Origin: Pacificispira sp040217575 | GTDB taxonomy: Bacteria > Pseudomonadota > Alphaproteobacteria > UBA8366 > Aestuariispiraceae | NCBI GenBank assembly: GCA_040217575.1 | Contig: JAVJPW010000008.1 | Span: 124,001-188,000 of the forward strand | Length of the DNA: 64,000 nucleotides | Direction: 5' to 3' | Shown: one piece after another, positions 33,826 to 42,036 of the stretch | Layout of the letters: each line of letters starts with the position of its first letter | Position numbering within the stretch: position 1 is the stretch's first letter | Translations under genes and position numbers: made by a program | The notes under the pieces: generated by a model | Seen by the model: only the letters and a program-made list of their open reading frames with translations | Told to the model about the DNA's origin: nothing | Databases searched by the model: none

Positions 33826-35736
33826 TCACCCGTTGACTGAAATTTCTGCCAGAACCGACAGGATGGTTGAGGAAAGCGGGTCATGCTGTTCAATCCGCCA
33901 AAGCGGTTTTGGGTCCCCACGCGTCCATCCAAGAGCCCGAACCGTCTTGTCGCCCGTAATCGGCGTAATTGGAGAATCCAGCGCTTCCGGACCAAGAGTC
34001 TTGAAAGGCAGTGGCCGGAGCCCCTGACCAACGTCGACGCGCAGGGCCTGTGTTTGGAAAAGGCGAAATGTTGCTTTCACAAGGCGAACTGCAGCACCCT
34101 GGGCAACACCGCCACCTGGGATATGAAAGACAGGTAGAGGTTCTACGACATGTGTGAACCGAAGACCTGCCTGCAGGTTTGTCGCAGGCTGCGAAAGTAT
34201 GATTTTTCCCGCGATTACTTCCACCGGGTCACGGACAACACCATCCGCGACAATATCGACGGTACGCCCGTCCAAATGACCGAAACCATTCCACTCGTTC
34301 TTCGGCAACTCTTCGAATCCGACGCTTGCCGTTATGCCCGCGTCGGTCTGCACATCCGAATCCAGTTTTTCAATTCGGAAAGACGCGTCGCGCTCTACCA
34401 GGCAATAGATTTCCTCACCCACCGCCGCCACCGACCGGACAGCGCCATCCGTTTCGAAAAGCGTCCAGGCATTGACGCTTTCGCGCCGGAAGACGGTAAC
34501 CGACGCCATCGTTCCGTCCGAATTGACGACATAAAGAATTCGATCCGTCTTGTGAAAATCCTGATCAACCGGCGATCGCAACATATCTTCTGAAAGCACG
34601 GCAAGGTCGGTCGACTGGTACGCCTGTTCCACATCTGCAAAAAGAAACTCCCGCAGTTCCGAACCGCTGCGGGAAACGAAAAGCGTTGCGCCATCCACGT
34701 CGTTGGGGGGAATGGTCCGATCCACCGGAGAACCAATTCGGGTTTGGCGATTCAACTGAATGTTTGACGGTGTAAGCGGATCGCCGGAGACCATCCATTC
34801 CGCGCCAGATGTAAAAACCTGCAAATGACGCCCCGAAAAGACAGCGCGTACAGCGTTGACCTGATCGGACAGGATCGCGAACTCGATGGCTTCGTCGTCT
34901 TCCGCATCACCTAGGTCGAAATTGAAAAGATCCGCGGACCTGGACAGCCACAAACGGTTGGTGAGATCCCGGCTTCCGCCAATCACGAGCCTGTCCTGAT
35001 GAAATGTGCATGAGACGGGGTAACCACGCACCGGCGAAAAAGAGGCTTCCTCCCAGTCCTTCTCTGCGCCGGTAGCGGCCAGTGTTTCCAACACGTCAGC
35101 GGAAGCATTCCTTGCGTCGGCGACAGCAGTGATTTCAATTTCCCGGTCGGCAATGCGAAAGCGAACACCAACATGGCCCTGGACGAAAACGTCCCCCGAA
35201 GCCGTCACCGAAATTGAGCCGCTTGTCCCGCTGGGCGTCAGCGTCAAATCGTCCGACGCAAACTTAAAATGCGGCTGGTTGATCCGACCGGAATTTTCGT
35301 GGAACACCCAATCCGCCAGAGTCCAGACACTGGCGCTCGAACGCGTAAGCCGCTTGGGCGGAACGTCTGGATGAACCAGAAGAAGCGTGTCCGCGCTTTG
35401 CGTCCAATTGACCTGTCTTAGTTGTACCTCCGTCCAGGGCGCATCGATCGTCACAACCTCGGAATCGTCGGCATAAACGGCGATTTTCAAATTGCTGAGC
35501 ACCAGCAGATAGACCTGTTCCGTGTTGAACTCGAAGGCGATCAGCCGTCCGCCGCCCAACGCATTCGCAATATGCCGCAAACCAGCCCGACGCCGAATTC
35601 CGCCGGTCGGAATGACGCGCACATTCCGCAGTTTCGCCGCTCCGTTTTCATAGGCGCTCAGATCACCGCGCCCGATCAGTTCGGGCGACAATTCCCCTGC
35701 CGTGAAATTTGTCTTTATCGTCTTGACCCGAGCCAT
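33826..35736 (-). CDS. Phage tail tubular protein B (T7 gp12-like nozzle)
   Basis: A 636-residue beta-rich structural protein. The N-terminus KTNFTAGELSPELIGRGDLS followed by LRNVRVIPTGGIRRRAGLRH is the hallmark of podoviral nozzle proteins. Further family-like stretches are PVSCTFHQDRLVIGGSRDLTNRLWLSR and MVSGDPLTPSNIQLNRQTRI. It forms the distal tube of the short tail and holds the fibres. Its start codon shares one base with the stop of the gp11-like gene (TGATG), so the two are translationally coupled. Confidence 0.82.
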   Translation of the reverse strand: MARVKTIKTNFTAGELSPELIGRGDLSAYENGAAKLRNVRVIPTGGIRRRAGLRHIANALGGGRLIAFEFNTEQVYLLVLSNLKIAVYADDSEVVTIDAPWTEVQLRQVNWTQSADTLLLVHPDVPPKRLTRSSASVWTLADWVFHENSGRINQPHFKFASDDLTLTPSGTSGSISVTASGDVFVQGHVGVRFRIADREIEITAVADARNASADVLETLAATGAEKDWEEASFSPVRGYPVSCTFHQDRLVIGGSRDLTNRLWLSRSADLFNFDLGDAEDDEAIEFAILSDQVNAVRAVFSGRHLQVFTSGAEWMVSGDPLTPSNIQLNRQTRIGSPVDRTIPPNDVDGATLFVSRSGSELREFLFADVEQAYQSTDLAVLSEDMLRSPVDQDFHKTDRILYVVNSDGTMASVTVFRRESVNAWTLFETDGAVRSVAAVGEEIYCLVERDASFRIEKLDSDVQTDAGITASVGFEELPKNEWNGFGHLDGRTVDIVADGVVRDPVEVIAGKIILSQPATNLQAGLRFTHVVEPLPVFHIPGGGVAQGAAVRLVKATFRLFQTQALRVDVGQGLRPLPFKTLGPEALDSPITPITGDKTVRALGWTRGDPKPLWRIEQHDPLSSTILSVLAEISVNG

Positions 35737-36305
35737 CAGCCCCTTACTCCCACAAGAGTGTAATCATCGAAGCGCGGCGGCATGTCTTGCTGGGCATCAA
35801 TCAGGCGAGCCTGCCGGAACTGGTTTTCGGCCAGTTTGTGAAGAACCTCCGATCGTGAGACGCTTTCCGTAATAGGAAGACAGAATTCGGCTGCCAGCCG
35901 GCCGATCAAAGCCTGGTCGAAGAATGGGGGAAACGACGATTCATTGGGGCGAAAAATATAAGTCAGGGTGACAGCGCCCGCATTCGTATGAAGACGACGT
36001 TCGACCAGGCGGTAATCCAGCCCGCGGCCGTACCCGGCCTCACCGGCGGAGAGGGCGCGAAGAAAGTCTGACGGCAACTGATAAGCGTAATCATAGTCGG
36101 CGACTGGCACCCCGACCAAACGCGACAAGTCACGCTGGGCGGTCGCAAAACTCCAGGGGTGGGCCGACAGAAGCGCATCGCGCGTCGATGGATAAAGTGT
36201 CGCCGCAACAACACTTTCCGCCGTCCCCTCATCGAACCCGGCAATGGGTGACGCGCCGATCTTGATCAATGCACGGCTGGCAAGCTGAATGCTGTTCAGG
36301 GCCAT
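35736..36305 (-). CDS. Phage tail tubular protein A (T7 gp11-like adaptor)
   Basis: A 189-residue helical adaptor expected to join portal and nozzle. Family-like features: LASRALIKIGASPIAGFDEG at the N-terminus, YPSTRDALLSAHPWSFATAQ and YAYQLPSDFLRAL, then the C-terminal helix region LIGRLAAEFCLPITESVSRS. It is the first gene after the mid-island terminator and is coupled to the nozzle gene. Since the adaptor normally docks on the portal, its retention without a local portal gene is notable. Confidence 0.8.
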   Translation of the reverse strand: MALNSIQLASRALIKIGASPIAGFDEGTAESVVAATLYPSTRDALLSAHPWSFATAQRDLSRLVGVPVADYDYAYQLPSDFLRALSAGEAGYGRGLDYRLVERRLHTNAGAVTLTYIFRPNESSFPPFFDQALIGRLAAEFCLPITESVSRSEVLHKLAENQFRQARLIDAQQDMPPRFDDYTLVGVRG

Positions 36306-36318
36306 GAAACATCTCCGG

Positions 36319-36354
36319 AAAAAAGAAGACCGCCCGGTCGACGCCCGGGCGGTC
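36319..36354 (-). terminator. Intrinsic terminator between capsid block and tail block
   Basis: Arms GACCGCCCGG (36328-36337) and CCGGGCGGTC (36345-36354) pair perfectly over a 7-base loop. On the minus strand a U-rich tract follows, with six T at 36324-36319. It lies between the 89-residue gene and the gp11-like gene, and is likely to let capsid protein accumulate above tail proteins. Confidence 0.85.
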
Positions 36355-36389
36355 CAGTTGGGACAATGATGAAATCTGACGTTCCCGGG

Positions 36390-36659
36390 TCAGTCCGTAT
36401 CGCTGGACCCCACATCCGTCAGGTCGTCCACATCGACGGACGACCCATCATTGGCGGAAACATGCAAAATCCCGGATGTGAGCGTTCCGTCCGTATCCGT
36501 GTTGGCCAGGATCATGTCGCCGACGCGCAGCATATCCGCCGCGTCATTGAAATATCCTGCCGTATCGACATCGGTCGCGGCATCCTGTGTCGTGTAGTGC
36601 CACAAGGTGAAACCGTTCGCATAGGCGATGACGCTCAGGTCGCGTGAAGCATAGGCCAT
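36390..36659 (-). CDS. Small phage structural accessory protein (possible head decoration)
   Basis: An 89-residue acidic protein, beta-rich in appearance: MAYASRDLSVIAYANGFTLW, then HYTTQDAATDVDTAGYFNDA and LRVGDMILANTDTDGTLTSG. Proteins of this size and style sit directly after the capsid gene in many podoviral clusters. They are thought to be head-associated, but no function is proven. The gene is 20 bases after the capsid gene and 36 bases before the terminator, so the two form one short, capsid-only transcript. Confidence 0.65.
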   Translation of the reverse strand: MAYASRDLSVIAYANGFTLWHYTTQDAATDVDTAGYFNDAADMLRVGDMILANTDTDGTLTSGILHVSANDGSSVDVDDLTDVGSSDTD

Positions 36660-36679
36660 TGGTTAACCCTCCTCTTCGG

Positions 36680-37504
36680 TTAGGATTCGAGGCAGGGAAG
36701 GCGCACGATGCCGGTCGCATCGATGACGCCGGCACCCTGGCTCATCATGTGATTGACGAAGTGGGCGGCCCGGTCGCCGTGCCACGAGATATCGGATGTG
36801 ACATCTTTGCCGATGGCATGACCGACGGCCGTCTTGTGGTACCAGTACCCGTTCCGCACACCGCCAGACAGAACAAGCCCGGAATGCGGCATCCAAAGCG
36901 TACCAAGCCAGTTCTTCGCCTGGGTCCCCTTCCAAGGCAGGTCATCGTTGCCGACGTAGTCCGCGTTCGCGAATTCCTCGATGTCCAGCAGGTCGCTCCA
37001 CTGCTTCCAGCCGATGATCGCAAACCGCTGACCGTCGTCCGGAACGTCGGCGGCGCCTAGCATCTCAAAGGCCTCCAGGACCTTTGCCTTGGTCAGGCCG
37101 TCGGACCCATCCTGGGCATTCTGGCCGGACGCCACACCTTCCATTGATTCGATGATCAGATCATCGGTCTTCCGGCCGAGTGCATAAGCGCCGGCATTGG
37201 CAACGACCGATCGTTCGTCATGCCGGATTTTCATTTCGTCCAAGGCATCAACCCAGTCGCCGGCATAGTAATCCTGCAACGAGACTTCGACCGGCGTATG
37301 GTCGACATTCATGACCGGGACTTTGCCGTGGCGGGCCTTGGTCGATGCGGTGCCCTTTCCGACTTTCTGGAAGGTCGTGGAAGAGCCTTTGATATTGTCC
37401 TTCGTCCGCACGGTATTGCGAAGCTTGGATCCCATCCGCTGATAGGCGTTATGGACCTCGTTCTCAAACTGGCGGCTGAAGGATTGATCCACCGTTGTGG
37501 ACAT
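36680..37504 (-). CDS. Phage major capsid protein (podoviral Phage_capsid_2 type)
   Basis: A 274-residue protein. Recognisable features are QFENEVHNAYQRMGSKLRNT at the N-terminus, STTFQKVGKGTASTKARHGK, VEVSLQDYYAGDWVDALDEM, and the C-terminal DISWHGDRAAHFVNHMMSQG with VIDATGIVRLPCLES. These fit the HK97-fold capsid proteins of the PF19821 kind found in N4/T7-like marine and alphaproteobacterial podoviruses. A good ribosome site (AAAGGATG) precedes the ATG. It is the first gene of the island in transcription order. No scaffold or protease gene precedes it. Confidence 0.78.
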   Translation of the reverse strand: MSTTVDQSFSRQFENEVHNAYQRMGSKLRNTVRTKDNIKGSSTTFQKVGKGTASTKARHGKVPVMNVDHTPVEVSLQDYYAGDWVDALDEMKIRHDERSVVANAGAYALGRKTDDLIIESMEGVASGQNAQDGSDGLTKAKVLEAFEMLGAADVPDDGQRFAIIGWKQWSDLLDIEEFANADYVGNDDLPWKGTQAKNWLGTLWMPHSGLVLSGGVRNGYWYHKTAVGHAIGKDVTSDISWHGDRAAHFVNHMMSQGAGVIDATGIVRLPCLES

Positions 37505-37988
37505 GGGGTCATCCTTTCATAGATGCGGGCAGAAGCACCGGCGATCTCTCACCACCGGCACCACCGCCCATGTTTCATTTTCCATTGGATTTTGCCGCGG
37601 TTCTCGCGCCTGAAACGACGCGGCCGCGAAGGGCGGGACGACCGTTCCGGACAAGTCCGGCAATCGGGGCCCCATATGTCAGAAGGGAGTATACGGATTG
37701 TCGCACCGAAAGCGCTGGCGCGGTCCGACCGACAAACATGTTTTCCTGATCAATCCGGAATGCCCCTAATCCGTTGAGAGGGGTGGTTCATCCGGGACTG
37801 TTCAGGCACATTTGTGGCCCGTTCCTGAAAAGGAACATACATATGTTTCTTTTAATGTCAATATATTTTGTGATTTTGTCGTATTTAAATAGAACAAATA
37901 CGATATATAAAAAGTTCTGATGCTGATACCGCCGCTGTAGGAAGCGGTCTTGCCGTAAAAACCGGTGCTGCGTACTGTTGCCGCCGAC
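37505..37988. promoter_or_regulatory. Gene-free border between phage island and DUF952-pyrD operon
   Basis: 484 bases. The promoter for the capsid block (minus) and that of the DUF952-pyrD pair (plus) should both be here. Bases 37838-37918 are strongly A+T-rich and hold an 8-base inverted repeat (37879-37903). Short frames exist (for example about 52 codons, minus, ending near 37519) but none has a ribosome site or recognisable sequence. A remnant of a portal or scaffold gene could not be identified. No tRNA or attachment-site repeat was recognised. Confidence 0.5.
37879..37903. promoter_or_regulatory. Inverted repeat in A+T-rich promoter-like region (candidate operator)
   Basis: TCGTATTT (37879-37886) and AAATACGA (37896-37903) are perfect reverse complements separated by 9 bases. 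They lie inside the most A+T-rich segment of the border region. The spacing suits a helix-turn-helix dimer. It could control the capsid block or the DUF952-pyrD pair. Inference from symmetry and position. Confidence 0.4.
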
Positions 37989-38354
37989 ATGATCTACCAT
38001 CTTGCAAAAAAGTCGGCCTGGAACGAGGCGCAGGAGACCGGCGTCTATCGCGGGGCCGAGGCCGACCGCGCCGACGGATTTCTTCATCTTTCCACTGACA
38101 AGCAAATCAGGGAAAGCGCCAGGAAACACCGTACCGGCGAATCCGATCTGGTTCTTCTTTTTGTTGACGAGACACAATTGCCGGAAACTCTTGTCTGGGA
38201 AGCGTCGCGCGGCGGGCAATTGTTTCCCCATCTATATGAGTCGCTTCCGATTGCCGCCGTGACAGGAACGGCCGACCTGCCTTTGGACCGGTCAGGGGAC
38301 CACGTGTTCCCGGAAAACCTTCCGGCATCCTTCCCCCCGAGTACAGACGGATGA
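37989..38354 (+). CDS. DUF952-family protein
   Basis: A 121-residue protein of the DUF952 family: starts MIYHLAKKSAWNEAQETGVY, then ADGFLHLSTDKQIRESA and LLFVDETQLPETLVWEASRG, with LFPHLYESLPIAAVTG near the end. The fold resembles that of ADP-ribosyl/RNA 2'-phosphotransferase-like proteins, but its biochemical role is not established. ATG at 37989 is chosen because family members start there; an ATG 24 bases upstream is in frame. It overlaps pyrD by ATGA, a pairing seen in many alphaproteobacteria. Confidence 0.87.
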   Translation: MIYHLAKKSAWNEAQETGVYRGAEADRADGFLHLSTDKQIRESARKHRTGESDLVLLFVDETQLPETLVWEASRGGQLFPHLYESLPIAAVTGTADLPLDRSGDHVFPENLPASFPPSTDG

Positions 38355-39415
38355 GCTGGGCGCGACTGGCCTTGCCGGCGATCCGTCTGATAGACCCGGA
38401 ACGCGCACACCGGGCGACGATTCGCGCGCTTGCATGGGGGATCGGGCCCAGAAACACGACCGCGCCCGACCCGCGATTGGGGTGCGAGGTCTTCGGGCTT
38501 CGGTTTCCGACACCCATCGGTCTGGCCGCGGGATTCGATAAGGACGCCGAAGCCGTCCGCGCCTGCCGAAACCTGGGTTTCGGTTTCGTGGAAATCGGTA
38601 CCGTCACGCCCCGCCCTCAGCCGGGAAACCCGAAGCCCAGATTATTCCGGTTGTCGCAAGACCGTGCCGTCATCAACCGCATGGGGTTCAACAATGGGGG
38701 TGCCGCCCGCGCCGCCCAACGTCTTAGTGGATTGGACCGGTCCCGCCTACTGCCCCCGATCGGGGTCAATATCGGCAAGAACAAGGACAGCGACGACGCT
38801 GTCGCGGATTATCGGACATGTGCTGAAACGCTGGCCCCCTATGCCGACTATCTGACCGTCAATGTTTCTTCCCCCAACACACCGGGGTTGCGGGACCTGC
38901 AGACAGCGGACTGGCTTGCCAGAATTGTCGAAGCGGTGGACGACGCCACCCGGTCGGTTACCACACCCAAACCGATCCTGGTGAAGGTCGCTCCCGATCT
39001 GGACACCCGGGGCGAGGAAGAAGTGTCATCCATCGCGCAGCACCCGGCGGTCAGCGGGATAATCATATCGAACACCACGGTCGCGCGACCGGATACCCTG
39101 GTCAGCAGACACCGGGGCGAAGCGGGCGGCCTGAGCGGTGCGCCCCTGTTCCGGCCGTCGACCGACCTTCTGGCGCGGATATACCGGCGAACGGAAGGCA
39201 AAATCCCCCTGATCGGTGTGGGCGGGGTTGCGTCCGCCCGGGACGCCTATGAGAAAATCCGCGCCGGCGCCAGCCTGGTACAACTCTATTCCGCGATGGT
39301 CTATCATGGTCCCGACCTGATCCCCACCATCACAGCCGGTCTGTCGGACCTGCTTGATCGCGACGGCTATGGGTCGATTGCTGAGGCAGTCGGCTCTGGA
39401 GCCGGAAACGGATAG
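38351..39415 (+). CDS. pyrD: Dihydroorotate dehydrogenase (quinone), class 2
   Basis: Oxidises dihydroorotate to orotate in pyrimidine synthesis and passes electrons to ubiquinone at the inner membrane, 354 residues. The N-terminal helices (RLALPAIRLIDPERAHRATI) form the membrane/quinone-binding part that marks class 2. Catalytic and FMN motifs: PIGLAAGFDKDAEAV, GTVTPRPQPGNPKPRLFRL, INRMGFNN, NVSSPNTPGLRDLQ with the catalytic Ser at 173-174, and IGVGGVASARDAYEKIRAGA. It is translationally coupled to the DUF952 gene. Confidence 0.95.
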   Translation: MSWARLALPAIRLIDPERAHRATIRALAWGIGPRNTTAPDPRLGCEVFGLRFPTPIGLAAGFDKDAEAVRACRNLGFGFVEIGTVTPRPQPGNPKPRLFRLSQDRAVINRMGFNNGGAARAAQRLSGLDRSRLLPPIGVNIGKNKDSDDAVADYRTCAETLAPYADYLTVNVSSPNTPGLRDLQTADWLARIVEAVDDATRSVTTPKPILVKVAPDLDTRGEEEVSSIAQHPAVSGIIISNTTVARPDTLVSRHRGEAGGLSGAPLFRPSTDLLARIYRRTEGKIPLIGVGGVASARDAYEKIRAGASLVQLYSAMVYHGPDLIPTITAGLSDLLDRDGYGSIAEAVGSGAGNG

Positions 39416-39602
39416 CCATCCCCTTAAAACATGCGGCAGGTTTCAATCGAATCCCCTAGAATCGGTGTTAATCGCGTGTGATTTGTGACAGATTTTGGTA
39501 TCGTCGCAGGCATTGGAATAATCTTTCGCGTCCCGGACATTCTCCGGGATTTCATGCAGCCCTTTCTTACCCTGGTTTGCATGTCCACCGACGGGAGCCC
39601 GC

Positions 39603-41147
39603 ATGAGCCGCCTTTGGCATATGCTCGCCTTCTTCTGCTATGTGACGCTCGCGTCAGCGGTTGGCGTGCTGGGCCATCATGTCATCCCGGAAATCGACCT
39701 TCCCATGTCGATCCTTATCGGCGCGATGATCTTTCTGACATGCGCCGTGCTTCAGGAAAGCATGATCCGCCGCGCCGAAGGGGCGAAGGATGTCCGCCGG
39801 CTGCTGTTGCTGAAACGTGCGCTGGACAAGAACCGGGAAGAACTGTCGCTGGCGCGTGACGAGATACGGCGCCTGTTTGAAATCATCGAACAGGGCGGCG
39901 GCGAACAGTTGAAGAATACATTGGAAAGACTGACCGCCGAAGTTGGTGGCCTGCAAGCGGCCGACGGGCCGGACGCGCGCAAGCGTGCGGAAGAAGCGGC
40001 CTATGGCATGCTTGAAAGGATGAGCAGAGATCGGGACGCGGATCGTGGCGCCGCGACCGCCGACCGGTCCGGCAAACGCCGACGCCCGGCCGCGGCGGAC
40101 ACCGACCAGTCCCTGAAGGATGCAAGCGCCGAAGTCCGCGTGCTGCATAATCTGGTTGAACAGCTGTATTCCGGACGGGAAAAATCGCCGCGATCCCTGT
40201 CCGAAGATTCCGTCTCGCTTCGGTCGGCACGGCCGGAACCGGCCCGTGGCAATCGCAGCGAACCGAATTTCCGGGGGCGGCCGGACGGCCCCGGACAGGA
40301 AGCGGCGGTCGCGGCGGCAGGCGGCGGTCGCGCCGGCCTTCGCGTTGTTGCACCGGCCGCGGAAACACAAACCGCCGCACGCATTCGCGACGATGATCAG
40401 GCCGTGCTGGCAACTGTACGTGAGGCGCTTCGTGAAGACCGGGTTGATCTTTATCTTCAACCGATCGTCAGCCTGCCGCAGCGCAAGCGCCGTTTCTACG
40501 AATGTTTCAGCCGGGTCCGCGCGGCCAATGGCGACATCGTGGGACCCGACCGCTATATCGATGTCGCAAAATCGGCCGGACTTCTGGCGGCAGTGGACAA
40601 CATGCTTCTGTTCCGCTGTGTGCAGCTTCTACGCAAACTTCGGCGGAAGGATTTTTCCGCCGCGTTCTTCTGCAATATCGCGCCGGCCACCCTGCGCGAC
40701 CGCGAGTTCTTCCAGGACTTTATCGCCTATATGGAATCCCACTCCGAACTCGCACCCAACCTGGTCCTTGAATTCGCACAGGCCGACATTGAAAAGGACT
40801 GGGACATCGTAAAGCGCGATCTGGGTCGCCTTGGCGCGCTTGGCTATCGTTTCTCGCTGGATGGGGTCCAGGATCTGGACATCGATATCCACCGGCTGAT
40901 CGCATCTCATTTCGCTTATGTGAAGATCGACGCCCGCATCGTGCTGCGGGCGCTTCAGCATGGCGGGTCCGATGCCGCCGCCGTCCGGGCGCTGAAACAG
41001 ACCCTGGACAGCCAGGAAATCGACCTGATCATCGAACGGATCGAGACGGAGGCGACGTTGGTCGAACTCCTGGATTTCAACATCGACTATGGCCAGGGAT
41101 ACCTGTTCGGCGAACCGCGCCTGAGCAAGGAACCGGCGCCTGCTTGA
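39603..41147 (+). CDS. TipF-like membrane protein with degenerate EAL domain
   Basis: A 514-residue protein with two N-terminal membrane helices (about 5-24 and 33-52). A coiled-coil part (about 60-125), a low-complexity Arg/Pro/Ala linker (about 140-265) and a C-terminal EAL domain (about 280-505) follow. In the EAL domain the key triplet reads ECF (RRFYECFSRVR) and the Asp pair reads SLDGVQDLD, so hydrolysis of c-di-GMP is unlikely. This layout matches TipF, the c-di-GMP receptor that places the flagellum in Caulobacter; orthology is inferred from layout only. The gene stands alone, with 187 bases upstream. Confidence 0.75.
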   Translation: MSRLWHMLAFFCYVTLASAVGVLGHHVIPEIDLPMSILIGAMIFLTCAVLQESMIRRAEGAKDVRRLLLLKRALDKNREELSLARDEIRRLFEIIEQGGGEQLKNTLERLTAEVGGLQAADGPDARKRAEEAAYGMLERMSRDRDADRGAATADRSGKRRRPAAADTDQSLKDASAEVRVLHNLVEQLYSGREKSPRSLSEDSVSLRSARPEPARGNRSEPNFRGRPDGPGQEAAVAAAGGGRAGLRVVAPAAETQTAARIRDDDQAVLATVREALREDRVDLYLQPIVSLPQRKRRFYECFSRVRAANGDIVGPDRYIDVAKSAGLLAAVDNMLLFRCVQLLRKLRRKDFSAAFFCNIAPATLRDREFFQDFIAYMESHSELAPNLVLEFAQADIEKDWDIVKRDLGRLGALGYRFSLDGVQDLDIDIHRLIASHFAYVKIDARIVLRALQHGGSDAAAVRALKQTLDSQEIDLIIERIETEATLVELLDFNIDYGQGYLFGEPRLSKEPAPA

Positions 41148-41181
41148 CGGGCCGCGCGGGACCGGGCATAGCCGCGCTGCC

Positions 41182-42033
41182 ATGATTCCACACGCTCTTT
41201 CCGGACTGTCCGAAATCGCCGACCGATACGATCTGTTCGTGGTCGATCAATGGGGTGTTCTGCATGACGGCGCAAAGCCGCATCCGGGCGCCCATGACGC
41301 GCTGAAGAACCTGAAGGCGACGGGCGCCGCGGTCGTCCTTCTTTCCAATTCCGGAAAACGGGTTGCCGAAAGCCACCGGCGTCTGGCAGCGCTTGGGTTC
41401 GAACGAGACCTTTACGATCTGGCCTTGACGTCGGGCGAGCAGGTCTTTGAGGGACTGTCCAGAAAGGAAGGCGACTTCTATGGCCGTTTGGGAAAACGAT
41501 TCCTGATGTTCGCCTGGGACGATGACCGGTCGATCACGGAAGGAACCGGCTTTGAAGAAACCGGCAGTGTCGAAGATGCGGATTTCATTCTTTGCGCCGG
41601 CACCGACCGACCGACCCTGGACGATTATACACCGGTCCTGTCCCGTGCGCTGGAACGGGGACTTCCCATGACCTGTGCCAATCCGGACCGGGTCAGCGTC
41701 CAGCCAGACGGGAGTCTGAAGATCTGTCCCGGCGCGATAGCGGAAAAATATGAGGCAATGGGCGGGCGCGTCCAATGGCACGGTAAACCGCAACAGAACG
41801 CCTATCGCAAGATCCGCCAGGAAACCGGCGTGGACGGCGCGGGTCTGGGGATCGGAGATTCCCTGTCCCATGACATCAAGGGGGCTGTCGATGCCGGTAT
41901 GGACAGTGTCTTCGTGACGGGCGGCATTCACGCGACCGATCTGCCGCCGGTACCGGGTCCGGACGACATCGCGGCCCTGGGACGGCAGTTTGACGCCATC
42001 CCGACCTACTATCAGGAACGGTTCACCTGGTAA
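41182..42033 (+). CDS. HAD-superfamily class IIA hydrolase (TIGR01459-like)
   Basis: A 283-residue HAD protein of the NagD/PLP-phosphatase branch. Motif I is VVDQWGVLHDGAKPHPGA with nucleophile Asp22, where the usual second Asp is Trp24, typical for this subgroup. Motif II is VLLSNSGKR and motif IV is LGIGDSLSHDIKGAVDAGMD. The central cap includes TCANPDRVSVQPDG. Substrate unknown. The DxW variant lacks the normal general acid, so activity may be slow or specialised. It follows the TipF-like gene by 34 bases. Confidence 0.85.
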   Translation: MIPHALSGLSEIADRYDLFVVDQWGVLHDGAKPHPGAHDALKNLKATGAAVVLLSNSGKRVAESHRRLAALGFERDLYDLALTSGEQVFEGLSRKEGDFYGRLGKRFLMFAWDDDRSITEGTGFEETGSVEDADFILCAGTDRPTLDDYTPVLSRALERGLPMTCANPDRVSVQPDGSLKICPGAIAEKYEAMGGRVQWHGKPQQNAYRKIRQETGVDGAGLGIGDSLSHDIKGAVDAGMDSVFVTGGIHATDLPPVPGPDDIAALGRQFDAIPTYYQERFTW

Positions 42034-42036
42034 GGA

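Noticed and set aside
37519..37676. About 52-codon minus-strand frame just upstream of the capsid gene, possible remnant of a scaffold or portal gene
   Set aside because: No ribosome site, and the translation has no similarity to portal or scaffold proteins that I recognise.
27693..37988. Attachment-site repeats or a tRNA flanking the phage island
   Set aside because: Only a 10-base CAGAAGGGAG match was found between the ends, well within chance, and no tRNA-like sequence.
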